Positions 36,414 through 49,400 of a DNA stretch of 64,000 nt are shown in pieces. Within the stretch, counting starts at the first letter, position 1, and each line of letters starts with the position of its first letter. The position numbers were made by a program, and so were the translations under genes. The notes under the pieces were generated by a model, which was not told where the DNA came from, ran no database searches, and saw nothing but the letters and a program-made list of their open reading frames with translations. Source of the stretch: Escallonia rubra (Eukaryota; Streptophyta; Magnoliopsida; Escalloniales; Escalloniaceae); assembly GCA_033065855.1 (NCBI GenBank), contig JAVXUO010000962.1:1-64000 (forward strand), given 5' to 3'.

Positions 36414-36620
36414 AGCACGGACACCCCTCCTAGGGGGGGGTTTGGTGTCCTAAACGGACGGACACCCCGACACCCTCCGGACACCGCCCGACACGTGTCC
36501 GACACGGCCAATCGGTGTCCGAATTTTTTTTTTAATTTTCCGACACCGTGTCGGACACTGCATCGAGGAGTGTCGGACACGGTGATGTGCAGTGTCCGAC
36601 CGTTTGGGGCTACTTTGGAA
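36414..36620. repeat. GGACAC/GTGTCC motif cluster
   Basis: More than a dozen copies of GGACAC, CGACAC or their complement in 200 bp, many as palindromic ACACGTGTCCGACACG-type words. The cluster abuts the truncated end of the copia pol and resembles subterminal repeats of a DNA transposon. A similar cluster occupies 63915-64000. Confidence 0.7.
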
Positions 36621-37284
36621 TTTTTGGAACTAATTTCGGGGGTCAATCGGTATTAAATGTAAGAATTGGGGGTTTTTTTAAGAGAAAACAGCCCTAAATC
36701 CCTAATCTGAAAAACCAAAAATCTGCGAATCTCACCTTACGAAGACTGAAGCAGCTGTCGACTTGTAGCTGTCGACTTGTAGCTGTCGCCGGAGCTGTTC
36801 GCGACCATTCCGAAGCCGACGCCGCCGCTTCCAGGCGCCCTTTATATGTACATAATGTTGGGGGCTTTCATACTCATTGTCAACCTTTAGTTTACTTTCC
36901 TCAACAATTCCAACCCATGATAATCAACATAGAATAATTGGTACAAACTTTATTCAAGAACAACTCTAGCTAGGTCTTAAAACAATATGAAGACCTACCT
37001 AGAGGATACTTTTACCAAATTAGTTTATGCTAATTATCCTTTCCCTAACTGAGGCAAAGTTTTGGTCTCCATTACTTAGTGGTGAGAGTGGCCAATCAAA
37101 TGTTAAGCATGTAGGCCATTTCCCTGTTCATCTTTGGAGAATTAGGGGTCATATTCTTTGTCTGGTACGGCATTAACTTGGTCTATTAATCACCCTGTTA
37201 TTTTGATCCCACACATTGCACAAGCGAAAGAAGCATTGTATGCTCAATTTTGTAAAATTAACCTAAGATCACAGTAGTTGAGCT
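36621..37284. other. Probable transposon-derived non-coding DNA
   Basis: Starts in the same block as the GGACAC cluster, with a duplicated GCTGTCGACTTGTA (near 36757 and 36772) and a GC-rich patch to about 36840. AT-rich DNA follows. No gene. Confidence 0.45.
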
Positions 37285-37560
37285 CGCTTGATTTACCAAG
37301 GTTCAACTAAGTATGTTGAGGATCTTATTACTATATTTAAGCAAGCAAAGCATAAAGTAAAAGTTGGCATTTCTAAAACTGAATGTGTTAAGCTAACCCT
37401 TAATGGACTACATTTTGATTTAACCGAAAATTTTTATGGCATGAAATTTCATGATTTGTTTGAGTTGGGGATATGGAAACTATGTATGAAAGACTTATCC
37501 AAGGAAGAAGAGACCCTATGAACTCTTTTAAAGGCAGTTACTGTTGTCATCAAAACTTTA
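37285..37560 (+). pseudogene. Retrotransposon gag fragment
   Basis: One plus-strand frame reads VEDLITIFKQAKHKVKVGIS, then VKLTLNGLHFDLTENF and GMKFHDLFEL. This matches my memory of the plant gypsy gag (Retrotrans_gag-like) pattern of an FI.RFK...R...P..E.V..AL.GL...L...F.G..F.DL..L type. Only about 75 codons survive before a stop, with no CCHC knuckle and no pol next to it. Confidence 0.6.
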
Positions 37561-38483
37561 AGATTCTTTCAGTAGAGGGTTCTGAAGTGTTGGGGTTTAA
37601 CTAGTAGAAATCATAATAAATGCACCTTGTAAAGAAATTTTTGAAACTGAAGAAGGCCTTGCTTTACTCAAAAAAAAAAAAAAAATTGTCGAAAAAAAAG
37701 CGACATGGCAATATTTGGTACATAAAGCCACAATACCGGAGAATAAACTTATTCTTTTTTTGAGATTTATAAGCCCGATCAGATTTTTGATAATGTTCTG
37801 AGGGGATAGGTATAAGTCATGCTGATTCATGAGGCTTGCTGCAAAAGGAAACTAGGAGTGACCATTTCTAGGCCTTAGGCCGAAAGGGAGAATTCACTTC
37901 CTATTCATTCTCATGGAGGACCTCTCTCTCATATCCTACCCCAATTACACTTATCCTCTATGAATTCATTGAATCCCTCCCTATTCTTCGCCAATTTATC
38001 AAATAAAGATGGAATTTCAACGAACTAGAAGATGTAGGCCCTACATAGGGTGTTTCTTGATTCCGACCAACCAAATAAACGGATGATCACTCAATCCTTA
38101 CTGCGAATCAGGATGTGCACATTAGCCATCACTTTTCTCCAGACGAGGTATGTTTCCTACCGATTATCTACCAATTAAACACACTTTTTTCACACAGTAA
38201 GCTCTGCCATGCAAATAGGGCCCACAATACTTTCCTTCCTTAGTTTTCATGCAACCCATGCATAAACCAGACGGTTCTTGAAGTTTTCCTCTTTTCATTT
38301 TGGTTTTCTGCAGCTCCTCCCCACGAACATCCTTTGTAGGGGCTCCCCAGATCTGGTATAGGAATGGTAGGGGAAGATACCGGATTCGGTGGAGAATAGG
38401 ATAGCCGAGACTGGCTTCGGCCTTTTCTAGAACGTGTTACATCACATGCTTCCACCTGGAGTAAAAAACATCTTCTACGTTTG
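37561..38483. other. Intergenic DNA
   Basis: A poly-A run lies at about 37671-37684. A 126-codon minus frame at 38240-38620 has no recognisable domain and lies opposite the start of the mobile-domain relic, so I do not call it. Otherwise nothing. Confidence 0.5.
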
Positions 38484-38751
38484 GCAGAGCGTTGGTGTGA
38501 TTCTGCCAACACGCTCCATTTACCGCTCCGGAAGGCCACACTTAGCCCGTACGACTTCACAAGTATCACGAGTACTCGCATTCGAGGGAAGCCTATCCTA
38601 TAAGCCTGTGATCTCGACAAGGACTGCGACCTCGTGATCTAGTTGCTTGGATACGGCGCTATCCTACAAACAGGGCACTTCTAATTTGCTTGGTCTCTTT
38701 ATTCCTACTGCGAGGGTATGACTCTGGAGGATGCTAGGGCTTCCTATTATA
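38484..38751 (+). pseudogene. Plant mobile domain (PMD/MAIL-like) relic, left part
   Basis: Read on the plus strand from about 38526, one frame gives LSPYDFTSITSTRIRGKPIL, then DLDKDCDLVI, FAWSLYSYCEGMTLEDARASYY, with three in-frame stops. This follows the pattern of the plant mobile domain (PF10536, also called aminotransferase-like plant mobile domain), found in MAIN/MAIL silencing factors and carried by many transposons. The frame is continued in sense beyond the solo LTR at 42189, so the two parts were once one exon. Confidence 0.65.
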
Positions 38752-41700
38752 TGTAACACCCCGATACTTTTTCAGATTTAATTAGAAACTTTAGCGACGA
38801 ATTTTCTTCCAATTAGCGTTGAGTTTTATTTAGTGACTTTTAGCGACACTTAGTACATTAAAATTGTTTGAGCACCTAAACTCTAGTAAATAATTTATTT
38901 TGGACTATTTCGTAATAAAAAAAAAAAAAGTTGTGGGTGCATCTTTTAATAACTAACGAAACTTTAGGGGTTCTTTTGGTAATTGTCTTTTAGGGTTTTA
39001 CATGTATATATAGTCGTATACTATACATCAGCCGTTCCCTTCCCCATATCCGGTTCTCTGGTTTTACGATCAAGTGAGATAGAGGGATACAAAGAGGTAT
39101 AGAGAAAGGATCAGCAGGGAGAGGGAGAGAGAGGCTGAGAGAGGGCCAACAGGAAATTTCGGCGACAGGAAAATCCGTGATCCAAGTGCAAATCCGGCTA
39201 GAAGCAACGAACAAATATCGGTAAATATCCAAACTCTGTTCCTCGATTTAATTCATGAAATTTAGTGTATTGCGGGGCTGAGATGTGCATTGTGAGAGTG
39301 TATGAGTAAGCTGTGTGTGAGGTGTTTGAGAGTGAACCATTTAGAGAGCATACTGTGTGTACAGAGAATGGGTATGGCCGTGGGATTGCTTGTAAGGCAG
39401 CGAGTGATGTATAGGGTGGTCTAGATGGTTTGCGGCAGCGAGGTGATGGTGGTGTAGATGGCTTGCAGTGGCGAGGTGGATGGTGCTTGCAGCACCAATA
39501 TAGTGCAGCGGGGTGATGGTGCTGGTGCATCTCAACCTGGATTTCTGGGTGGTCGCCATTAGTTAAGGCGAGGGATAGTGGGTGAATTGGTCTGTTGTTT
39601 GCTTTGTTTTTTATTTATTGAACGGCGAGTGGAGGGAGAGAAAATGGGTTTTGAAGATGGTGTGGGTTTACTGTATGTGCGTGCGTTGTGGCCTTGTTTT
39701 TGTGTATGCCGTGTTCCGTGAGTGGATGGTGAAAGAAATAGGGGATGTACAGGTTATTGAGTTTGTGTGTGCATGAAAGTGGTGTAAAAGGGAAGGCGGA
39801 GAAGTCGTGAGAGATGGTGTTTTTATAATAGTTAAAGGTGTGTATATATGATGGCATATGTGCAAGGAAAATGGGAGGTGGTACATCTGTGTAGTAGTGA
39901 GGGCCTGTGAGGGAGTGTACGGAAACGAAAACTGTGTTCATGAGTGCATGAGTGTGTGTTTTGCAGCAGGGAGAGAAGCTACTGCCATGAGGCAGTAGCT
40001 GTGTAAGAGTGAGTGCATTAGGTGCATATGTGTATGTGTGTAAGTGTCTGTGGAAGGTGTGCGTGAGTGAGGCAGTAGCTAGCTGTGCAAAAGTGGGTAT
40101 AGTATAGGTATTTTGTGCAGCCATGAGAGTTGATCGATCTGTGAGGGGGATAGTACCTGTGCTGTGTTCTCATGTGTGTGAGAGCATAATGTGTAATTAG
40201 TGTGGTGGGTGAGTGGGACAAGAAAAAGGAATAGGAAGGAGCCTGTCGTGGGTACACCTGTGTGTGAGAAAGTGAGTATTGGCCAGCAGGTAGAGATCAA
40301 AAGGAAGGACAAGAGGAAGAGAAGGACGGAGCGGGTTATTTTGGGTTAACGTTAGATCGATACGTGCATATGTTAACGCACACTTATCGTTAGCAGGTGA
40401 AGATTTGCAGTATAATACGTTATACAATATTAGAATTCTTGGAAGAAATTTATAATTTTCTGAGATCGTATGAAGTTTTAGTATTTTCTGTAATTTCAGA
40501 TTTGGAAAATTCTTTAGGAACCTTTAAATCCTGAAAATCTTTTGGGAAAAATTATAGTAATGTCTTTATGGTATAAATAAGACTCAGTTTGAATTTGGTA
40601 ATTTTTGGAGTTGTTTTGCTATGATTTCCATATCGCATTGGTTTTAGGAAAACGAAAAATCTAAAAATACTTTTTATGTCCTTTAAATTCTGATTTCAAT
40701 TTCGATAATTTATATATATATTTTAAGGTTATTATAAAAATTATGGGACTTATTTTCCAGCTGGAAGTAATTATGGCTATTATTGGGTTTTTATTGCATT
40801 TAAAGAAATTATTTTAATTCGAAAATATTCAAAAATTCAGAAAATGCATATTTTGACTTTTCATAATGTTTTAAGCTATAAAAGTGTTTTAGTGTAAATT
40901 ATTATAAATTCTAGAGTGTCGGTACCCGTTAGGGAGTATAGGATTTTCGGTCAGGTTGGCCGTGTGCGGGAACCGTTTTGAGTGCGCGATTTCGGAGAGA
41001 GTGGGTATGCAGTGGGTAGTTGATATTAGGATTTATAGCGTATTTTGACATAAATTACGTTCTAACGAATAAAATGCCAATCTAGGTTCATTCAGAGATT
41101 TTAATATTGATCGAGGTTTGGTAGCATCGCTTAGCTTGGACCGAGGTAAGGGATTCTATTCGAACCCTATTTCGACATTCTATTCTCAAATGCTTATAGA
41201 ACAGTTTTACAAACTAAATTGATTCGATTTTATGCTGGTATAAAAGATGTTTTGAAACTGTCCATGAAAGTCTAACTTGAACCTTAAGCGATCGTTTGAA
41301 ATTCTTAATTTGTTTATTCTCATATGTTTTATCGATTCAATTATCATAAAATGTTTTGAAATTTATTTATTGTTTCTCAATGTTGACATGAGTTAGTAAC
41401 TTGAGAGCCATAAGGAATAAGGATGGTCTGTTGGATGGGTTTAACTAGTACCTAGATGGACTAGGCAGTGTACATATGCATATGTAAAGCGATCGAGCAC
41501 TGCCGGGGTGGCTTTGCTTCTATACTGCTCATGTTCAATGTTTCCTGTCTATGTTTTATTACACTTGAACTGTTTTGAATATTATCCATTCATGCTTTAT
41601 TATATCCGAAGTGTTTCAAATGCCTATTATTTAAGGGATTGGGTTGAATACTCATCCCTATGTTTATATCGTATTGTAGTGATTTCATCGAAAGCAAAAT

Positions 41701-42188
41701 CCCTCAAAAAGTTGTTATTGGACTTGAATGTAAAATCGTTCGTTTTGTTCATCTTTGTCTAAGTGTTGTATTTCATTGAAAATACTCTTCAAAAGTTTTA
41801 TATGAAAAATCGTCCGAATCGTTTTCTTATTTTTAAATCTTTGATCGACCTTACTGAGCTCTCGAAAGCTCACTCTCCTTTGACTTCCTTTCTGCAGGTG
41901 ATAACCAACTTTAGGTAGAGGCTGCCTATGTGGATTAGAGTCAAGAAAGGAAAAAGAGAACTTTAAACTTTAGCCTTGGTAATTAGAACCCCTGCGTGGG
42001 TTAATATTGGTATTTGAGATTTTCAGACTTAGATTTCATGTTATATCGATGATATTAGGACTATGATTAATTGATGGTTTAGTTGCTCTGAAAAGCTTGT
42101 GGTATTATTTTGATGAGTTTAAGGATATCCTGTTTTATTGTAAGTGATTGAGTGAGTGTTAACGTTCCTGAAATTCCGGGATGTTAAA
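38752..42188 (+). mobile_element. Solo LTR, 3.4 kb, with 5-bp TSD TTATA
   Basis: Starts TGTAACACCCCG and ends CCGGGATGTTAAA (an eroded GGGTGTTACA). The ends are therefore inverted copies of each other, as LTR ends are. TTATA occurs immediately outside both ends (38747-38751 and 42189-42193). No second LTR or coding region is attached, so this is the product of LTR-LTR recombination. Inside: TATA (TGTATATATAG) near 39003, a GA-rich leader near 39075-39145, a long G/T-rich tract (39240-40300), then AT-rich DNA. The length and terminal words suggest a Tekay/Del-type chromovirus, which is an inference from memory. A related LTR starts at 52172. The 169-codon minus ORF in the G/T-rich tract is compositional. 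Confidence 0.85.
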
Positions 42189-42640
42189 TTATATGTCTTG
42201 GGGAAGATATTGTTCAGCTACAGGAATGACTCTGTGCAGGTCTGGTGCTTAAAATCTCTGAAGGAGATCGGGAAAATAAAGGAGTACGGCTGGGGTACTC
42301 CCGCCATGGCCCATCTAATACCATTGATTGGTGCAGTTATCCAGGGGATAATCCTCGAACTTCATTGGATACTGTGATGTCAGGAAGGTATGTCTCCACC
42401 CTTAAACCCTTTTGATTATTCCCATTTCTAATATAGACATATTTTTCACATTTTGTCCCTGTTCACAGATTTGGGCCTTCAAGGTCTTGGGGTCGTTGCA
42501 CTGCTACTGGGTCAGGGCTTACTGACGAGACGGAGCCGGCGATGTACCGATGGAACTTTAGGGACTAGTGAGTTGAGGCTATGGTGGGGCCCTCCCGAGA
42601 TAGCTTCAACGGGTTGACTCAGTGTCCGGTGAGTTATTTG
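42189..42640 (+). pseudogene. Plant mobile domain relic, right part
   Basis: Directly after the TSD the plus strand reads YVLGKILFSYRNDSVQVW, then LKSLKEIGKIKEYGWGTPAMAHLI. This aligns with the core mobile-domain motif (an ARA.LLYLLG..LF...S...V...L..L.DL.EIG.Y.WG.A.LAHLY pattern), taking up exactly where ARASYY at 38737-38748 stops, except for a one-base shift at the junction. Further on, after GT/AG-like signals near 42388 and 42470, pieces such as WAFKVLG and MYRWNFRD look like later exons, broken by stops. Dead gene or dead transposon cargo. Confidence 0.65.
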
Positions 42641-44747
42641 TTCATTAACCATTGAATTTCCATTAATGCTCGTTCATGAATACGATAATATCCCGTATTT
42701 TTCGAGCGATTTAAAACAACTATCGGTGACCTAAAAAAAAATAAACAGGATGATAAATCTGTGACGCCGTTAAACTTGGCCATGGTTGAGACTGTGAATG
42801 AAATAGTTGACAGATAGAGGGTTTTGTGAAAAAAGGTACTCACCGAATTAAGTTTTCAGAAAGTTTGGCTTTCAAAATTCCTTGACCACGAAGAGTTGTC
42901 AACCCTTTACTACTACAACAGCGAAACATAAAAAATCTTTAAAGCATTTTTAGAGTTTCTTTTAAATAAAAAGGGTCTTAGTAACAAAAGACATGTACAT
43001 GGTCAAAAAGAGGCAAACAGGCGGGAAAAGTCTCCTACAAGTGTGGTCTATCAGCTATTTTGCCTTATAATCGAGAAGGAAATTTCTTCCTAATCTCAAG
43101 AAGCCAGAATCTGGACCCTGTTGGCTGCGCCGTGCTTGGATGCACTAGTCTATAGTGCGCCATGAAAATATAAGTTGCTCTGCACAGTAGTAGGTCAGAA
43201 CATTATCATAACGAATTTCGTTTTGTTTAGTAGGTCCCGTGATGGATCAACCTGGCCATACATTATCCAGCCAATTTAGCCAAATAACAATAAACAAGTA
43301 ATATTTATTGCATTGAGTCAAAATGAGAAATTCTTACAGAAAAATTTGTCCAAAAATCTGCACTAAAATTTATGTTTACAATTAACATGTACAAGCCTGT
43401 AAAGTGGGAACATCATTCCTTCTTCATGAATGAATATAATGATGTAAAGAAATAATGAACCAAAAGCATTAATGTTGTATGTTGCAATCTGGTGATCCAA
43501 TGGAAGCACAAGGCGAGGAACATAAAGAAGACCATTTTAATGCACTTTTTTTTGTAGCAGACATCACATACGGTGGCTTGCTTGTAACTGATGGTCCTCA
43601 ATGCACTTTCCTATAAAGTCTTTTTGATCCATAAATTTTATCACCTATTAAGACAAAATTGTATGCAAGAGGCTACCAAAGGCAGCATAACTTGCATCAG
43701 AATAATTTTTACAACAGAAATGAGCAAACAACCACGTTTATGTGACAACATGTAACAAAATAATAAACATTTGAATTAGAAGCTCACATCCACCAACTTA
43801 ATAAGTTGCCAGACTACTTTCACATTTTCACGAAGGAAAAGCTTTGTATCTTCTACTGAGATACCCTTACTTGCAATATGTTACTTCGCTAATAATCTGA
43901 ATTTAAAATTGAATTTAAAATCTTTCTAATTTAGTTGCGGCCATAATTGTTGATGAACTCATGGTCACCAAGGAAGGTGCTAAAGTTTCGAGTAATATAT
44001 TGTTTTGTCATTAACTTATGAGTTGTTTTCTCATATTGATAATGCCATGAATTAAAGTGACAGCGCCCACCCAATTTAATTTAAAAAAGTTCTTGATAAT
44101 ACCCTAATAAGCATTGTGAAACTCTTCTTTCTTTGTAATCTAATACCTAGAATGCCACTTATTTATTTAATTTCTCCTTTTCAATGTACTATTCGTGAAA
44201 AGTGTAACACTGAGATATTTAAAGAGTTTGATTATATGATACTACTGATATCTTTTTTATTCTTTATAAAAAAATTCAATTATGATCAAGTATGACCATT
44301 ATCTAGTATGTATCAAGTTCCTTGTAAATCTAAACTCATAGTAATTCACATACTAGACCTGATAATTAATGAACTTTGAAATCAATTTTTAGATGAGACC
44401 TGTGTCAAATAGAGATAATTGATTGAATACCTAGTAATGTATGGGAGAGAAAAGGCAAACCCATTTCGGAGATAAGGCTTCAATTTTGATTTCTGAAGAA
44501 GCCAAGCTCGTTATGACTTTTGGCAAAAATTGTTAATGTATACGTATACGTTCATGGTGAATATTTTTTCCATGAATGTTTTACACCAAACTTTTGCTTT
44601 TGTTAGTAGTATAGACGCATATGTAACGTTAAAGATGTTAGAGGATTGACAAAAAGTTTGAAGGAATTTCAATTAGTTCGGATAGAGGAACCATGCATTT
44701 GGTAATTAACTTGGGAAGAGGAACCAATATCTAACACCGAGAGGTGA
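42641..44747. other. Intergenic DNA
   Basis: AT-rich. I see no gene, splice-linked frames or clear repeat. Confidence 0.55.
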
Positions 44748-45056
44748 TTCGGCCCCGTACGTTTACGAAATTCGTTTTCTGTTTTTAACAATGATAATGA
44801 AAAAGATTCTTTTTTTTTGCGTACTTTTACCATTTTCTGTTTCGTTTTGGATAAAATTACTCAAATAGTAACAAAAAACTGAAAACACCTCCGAGGTGTT
44901 TTCAGCTTTTTCACTGAAACTTAACCCAATATAAGAAAAAATAGCTAAATTTTTTTTGGTGAAAATGATAAAAGTACAAGAACGGATTTTCAAACTGAAT
45001 ATGAAAATCATGAAAATGAAAACAGAAAACAAATATTGTAAGCGTACGGGGCCGAA
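44748..45056. mobile_element. 309-bp fold-back MITE
   Basis: Terminal inverted repeats TTCGGCCCCGTACGTTTAC (44748) and its complement (ending 45056) differ at one position in 19. The arms remain alignable almost to the centre, where a perfect 13-bp stem with a 1-nt loop (CTGAAAACACCTC...) sits near 44880-44906. The whole element can therefore fold into one long hairpin. No clear target-site duplication. Confidence 0.8.
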
Positions 45057-46357
45057 GAGTCTTCCATTACTCCATTTATTTTTACGTCCAAGGATAATGA
45101 TCTCATTAAAAAGTTTTGTCTGGATATGATTTACACTTATTTATACTTTTATAGCTGGTATAGATGAACAACCATACTTCAGTTCGTCTTTGCTTTTGTT
45201 TTTTTATAAACCACCATGTACTATTTGTCTACATGGTGAGAACTGTGTCAAGGGACCCAATTTCTAAAGTAAATCATAAAATAACGAAATGAGCTAGTAA
45301 AGGAATCTAATTTGAAAAATTGGGCAAAACAACAAATACTTATGTATATGAAAAACTGAGATACGAGATGAAACGATCAAGCAGATGGTAGGAAATAAAG
45401 AACTTTGACTGCAACGTATATATAGGAAACCAAGCAGGAAAACTACTACGTTAAAATGAAAAACTAAAAATGAACAAGACTGATGCATTTGGTGCAATGT
45501 CTTTAAAAGCAGTCTCATTCGCTCAGAAATAATTCTCAGTCCACAAGGTATTGGAAGGCCTATAGGAATTAATAGGCCCTTCTTGGGTAACAAACACTCA
45601 AACGACGAAAGCTACAGAAGGAGCTTTCTACTTGCTTTTAGAGAAAAATACTTGTGAAAAAGAGACATGGAATTCCGGAATGCGTGTCTAAAAACGAAGG
45701 GAATTGTCAATGGTGTCACGCTGGCCATAACGGTACATGAAAACTGCAACATACTTTAAAGGCTTTGTAATGAGATATGCATGCAACTTTGCATGAACCA
45801 TAAGGCGTCTGGTTAACTAGTTCTCCGATAGATTTTGGGAATCAGTTGTGGAATTGCATGACCTGGCTCACTTGTGCATGAGAGTCCAAATTTTCTGGCT
45901 TGTTGCTAAACCCAACAAGTTTAGTTTATTATTTATCGAGCAAGTTTGAGGTAATAATAATAATAATAATAATAAAATATGCGAACTTTAACTTTTCAAT
46001 ACCACTTATTTGTGCACCAAGTACAAGAGAACGAATACCTATTGTTTAGCGCACAAACTCTTTATTGGCAAACGAAAAGCTAACTTGGTTAAAGTCTGTA
46101 CAAGTTGGATCTGATATTAGACCTGGGATGGATCGCCCTCTTTGGTCTAAGGTTGCCGGTTTTTGTTTTATCAGCCAGTTTGAGAGCGAGGTTTAATTAG
46201 TTTATTTATGGCACTATTCATTTGTACGGGGCTTGTTGAACTTTTGCCATTAACCATCAAGCCGGCAGTTGAAGAGAGAACAAAGAAATGTCAATTTCAA
46301 GTATTTTACTTGTTAAATTCTGGATATGCTAAATGACAAACAGTACTACCACATACA
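45057..46357. other. Upstream region of the CASP-like gene
   Basis: No gene. (TAA)n at about 45952-45976. The last few hundred bases should include the promoter of the downstream gene. Confidence 0.6.
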
Positions 46358-46365
46358 TATAAAAG
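46358..46365 (+). promoter_or_regulatory. TATA box of the CASP-like gene
   Basis: TATAAAAG, 66 bp upstream of the ATG at 46431, predicts a short leader of about 35-45 nt. The start context is GAAAAATGTCA. Confidence 0.55.
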
Positions 46366-46430
46366 CTGCTAAACTGGCATGGTAATGGTAAGACAGACTT
46401 GGCAATAAAAAGCTACCAAGTTAGAGAAAA

Positions 46431-49400
46431 ATGTCACAGGTCAAGTATGAAGAACCGAAAGCATCAAAGTTGCCAGTTATCAAGTTAGGTGCTAGAGTGG
46501 TGGCCTTGGCTTCCCTGGTTGTATCAATGGTTATCCTCAAGACTAACAAGATTACGTACAAGGCCGGTGAGAAATTTCCGTTTGCCTACAAGGATGTTCC
46601 GACATACCAGTAAAGACTTGCTCTCTCCTTCTCTTCCCCTCTCTCTATTCTCTTTCTTTCCCTGTATCTCCATGTGTAAAGTCTTGCAATGATCATCTCT
46701 TAAAAGGCGTTCGCATGCAGGTACGTGTTCTTCAGTATGGTGGTACTGTTCGCCTACACCGTGATACAAATTCCGTTTGAAGTTTACTACGTCTTGAGGG
46801 CGAAGCGCCTAGTAAATTTTGTGTTCATCGTGTGTAACTTCTACGGTGACCAGGTTAGTCACCCTTCACGACTTTATCGTCTATCTTGATCGGCAATAAA
46901 GTTGCCGTAAGTAGATTTGGTTTTATATTGGACCATACAATCTTTTGAAATTTAATAATCTGCCTCTCTTTAGATGAGCATCATTTGCCTTTTCGATGCA
47001 ATCTTTTGAACAATTTTTAAGGACCCCCCCTCTAATAGTAGCAAGCGCAATTGCATATGCCTTGATGTAATCAAAGATAAATAGAAGCGTTATGTCAGTT
47101 TTTCGCATCCGTTTTTGTGGTTAATCAAGCATTAGGTATAGCATCTAGAAAAAAATGGTGGTCACATGCGAATAGGGATGGCAATATGCGGTGTAGCGCC
47201 TTGCCCCGTGTTGTTCCACTCTAACTCAAGTCGCGGGCATCCCTATTTGCCCCATTCCCATATTGTCCCATCTTTGGTTATATAGGCCTCATCCCATCCC
47301 ACTTAGATCCAACCCGCCTTATTTAACCCGATTCAGTACGAGTTAACCCATTTAGTTTGTAATACCTTCCACTTTAAACTGGTTACTTGGTTTAGAAAGA
47401 ATTATTTTACTTATACTTGTTAGTAGCGGCAGTGTGCAGAGGTAGCAGCTGGAGTTGGATGGTAACAATGGTTTTCAAAATTTTCCGGTAGCCATCACCA
47501 GCGAGTGGGGGCGGCCAAAGTGGTTGGCGGCGTTCAATGAACAACAGTGACTGTTGGCGGTTTGGTGGTAGCGATGGCTACCAGAGATTTATGGCAGCGA
47601 TAGGGGCAGCTGGTGATGGCTGCGGCAGCTGGACGACATGATTGTCTGGGGCGTGGTTGCCAAAAATGGCCGGCAGCATGCAGAGGCACATGACAGCTTT
47701 TGGAGCGGTTAGCAACAACGAGTGGTGATGGCAGGCGGCAAATAGTAATGGTGGGCTGTCGTCAATGGTCGTTGGTTCTGGCTACCAATTATAGTATTTG
47801 TATGTGTGCGTGTATCTTTGGGGGGGAATATGGTTTAAGTAATTATTTGAATGAATCCATTTCTACTTATCTCATCCCCATTGACCTGAATCCATCTATA
47901 GCTTTTACAAATGAGTACAATGTAGGGCAGGGTGAAGTAGGGCTACAATTAGGCCCCCATATAGTTCGTCCATGCATCCGAGTTGCTTTATGGATTTTTT
48001 CCTCTCACTTGGCAGTATCCACTTGAGGTATAACTTGGGCTGGACATCTTGTGCCAGCCCGTAGAAGTATGACCTGGGCACAAAATTTGAGCCTGTAAAG
48101 AATATGGGCTGGCAAGGGCAAAGGTTTTCAAAGGCCCGCCTAGCACGTGAAAAATCCTGCCCGTCCAACTTTTATGTGACAAGTTACGTATATAAAGTTT
48201 ATCTGTATAAGATATGTAATTATGTTTTCTTTTGTAGAAATCCTCTAAGCATACGGATTTTTAGATTTTGAAGACTTCTCATTTTTTGCTTTTTTTTGTT
48301 TTTGTTTTGTTATGGGAGTAGACTTCTAATAAGGTTACCTCGAGACTCTTGTCTTCGTCTTTTTCTTTTATTTTTGTTCTAAAACATTGTTTCAATGCTT
48401 ATATTTAAATCTATTTTGAGACTTCACTATACTTTTCTTCATATTAATTAGTAGACTTGGAAGGTTATTGATATGCTTGAAAAATAAGTGAACGAAATCT
48501 TAGGACTAATTAGTAGATTAAATGGTAATTGCTATGGTTCAAAATTCAGTAAATCAAAACTACTTTGTAACCATGGACAATTCGTTGGTATCCCATGTCC
48601 AACCTAGCCCACAAAAATTTTCATGCACTGGATGTGGAAATATATTATTCACCCCATAATGGGCTGGGCTGGGCATGGAAACCCGACACTTCATGATTGC
48701 TAAACAAGGTGATGCCAAGGAAAGTGGATTCGCAGTCGACGTGGAGGTGCCACAAGGAATGCAGTCCGAGTCAGATGCCAAGTATGTTGATGTAGGACAC
48801 AGCAATGGTGGAACAAGGGCAGAGACCAAGGGCTTCCCAGACAGAGCCTGAGAGTGGCAGTGCTGCGAGGGCGATGGCGCAGGGTGAATACACACGACGA
48901 CAGTCACAGTCTGATGCTTAGGTCCAGAGTCAGGGTCATGTATGTTTCTTTCTCTAGAATTCTAGAATGAGAAAATGAAATATGTTCTGAAAATGTTTCG
49001 TCGTCCCAAATAAATTTTCAAGACCTCTATTTATAGATATTGAGATGATAATGTCATCAACCGACACGTGGCGCTCCCCGGGAGCGACACGTCACATAGG
49101 GGTCCATAGGTGTCGGTGCTCCACGGACTGTCGGATCGCATATTCACCCGAGACTGGCTCCTATAGCGTCTGTGTGGCCAGAGAACCCCCTTGATCTAGC
49201 CACCAATCTAAGCCCTTGTATAGTCCCACATGCCTGGCAGCGGTGGGGAAGACCCGATGCCCAACTGCCAGGCGAACTAGGTGCGATGCCCTCCAAAGAG
49301 CTGCTCCCGTCTCGGAGTGACCCGGGGGGTCATAGTCCCTAAGGGTGCTGACACAAGCCCTCAGTGCCGGAGCACGTAGCCCAGTCACGCAGGCACCTTG

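Noticed and set aside
38240..38620. 126-codon minus-strand ORF
   Set aside because: No domain recognised, and it lies opposite the plant mobile domain relic.
39615..40124. 169-codon minus-strand ORF, His/Thr-rich
   Set aside because: It lies wholly in the G/T-rich tract of the solo LTR. The composition explains the open frame and no domain is recognisable.
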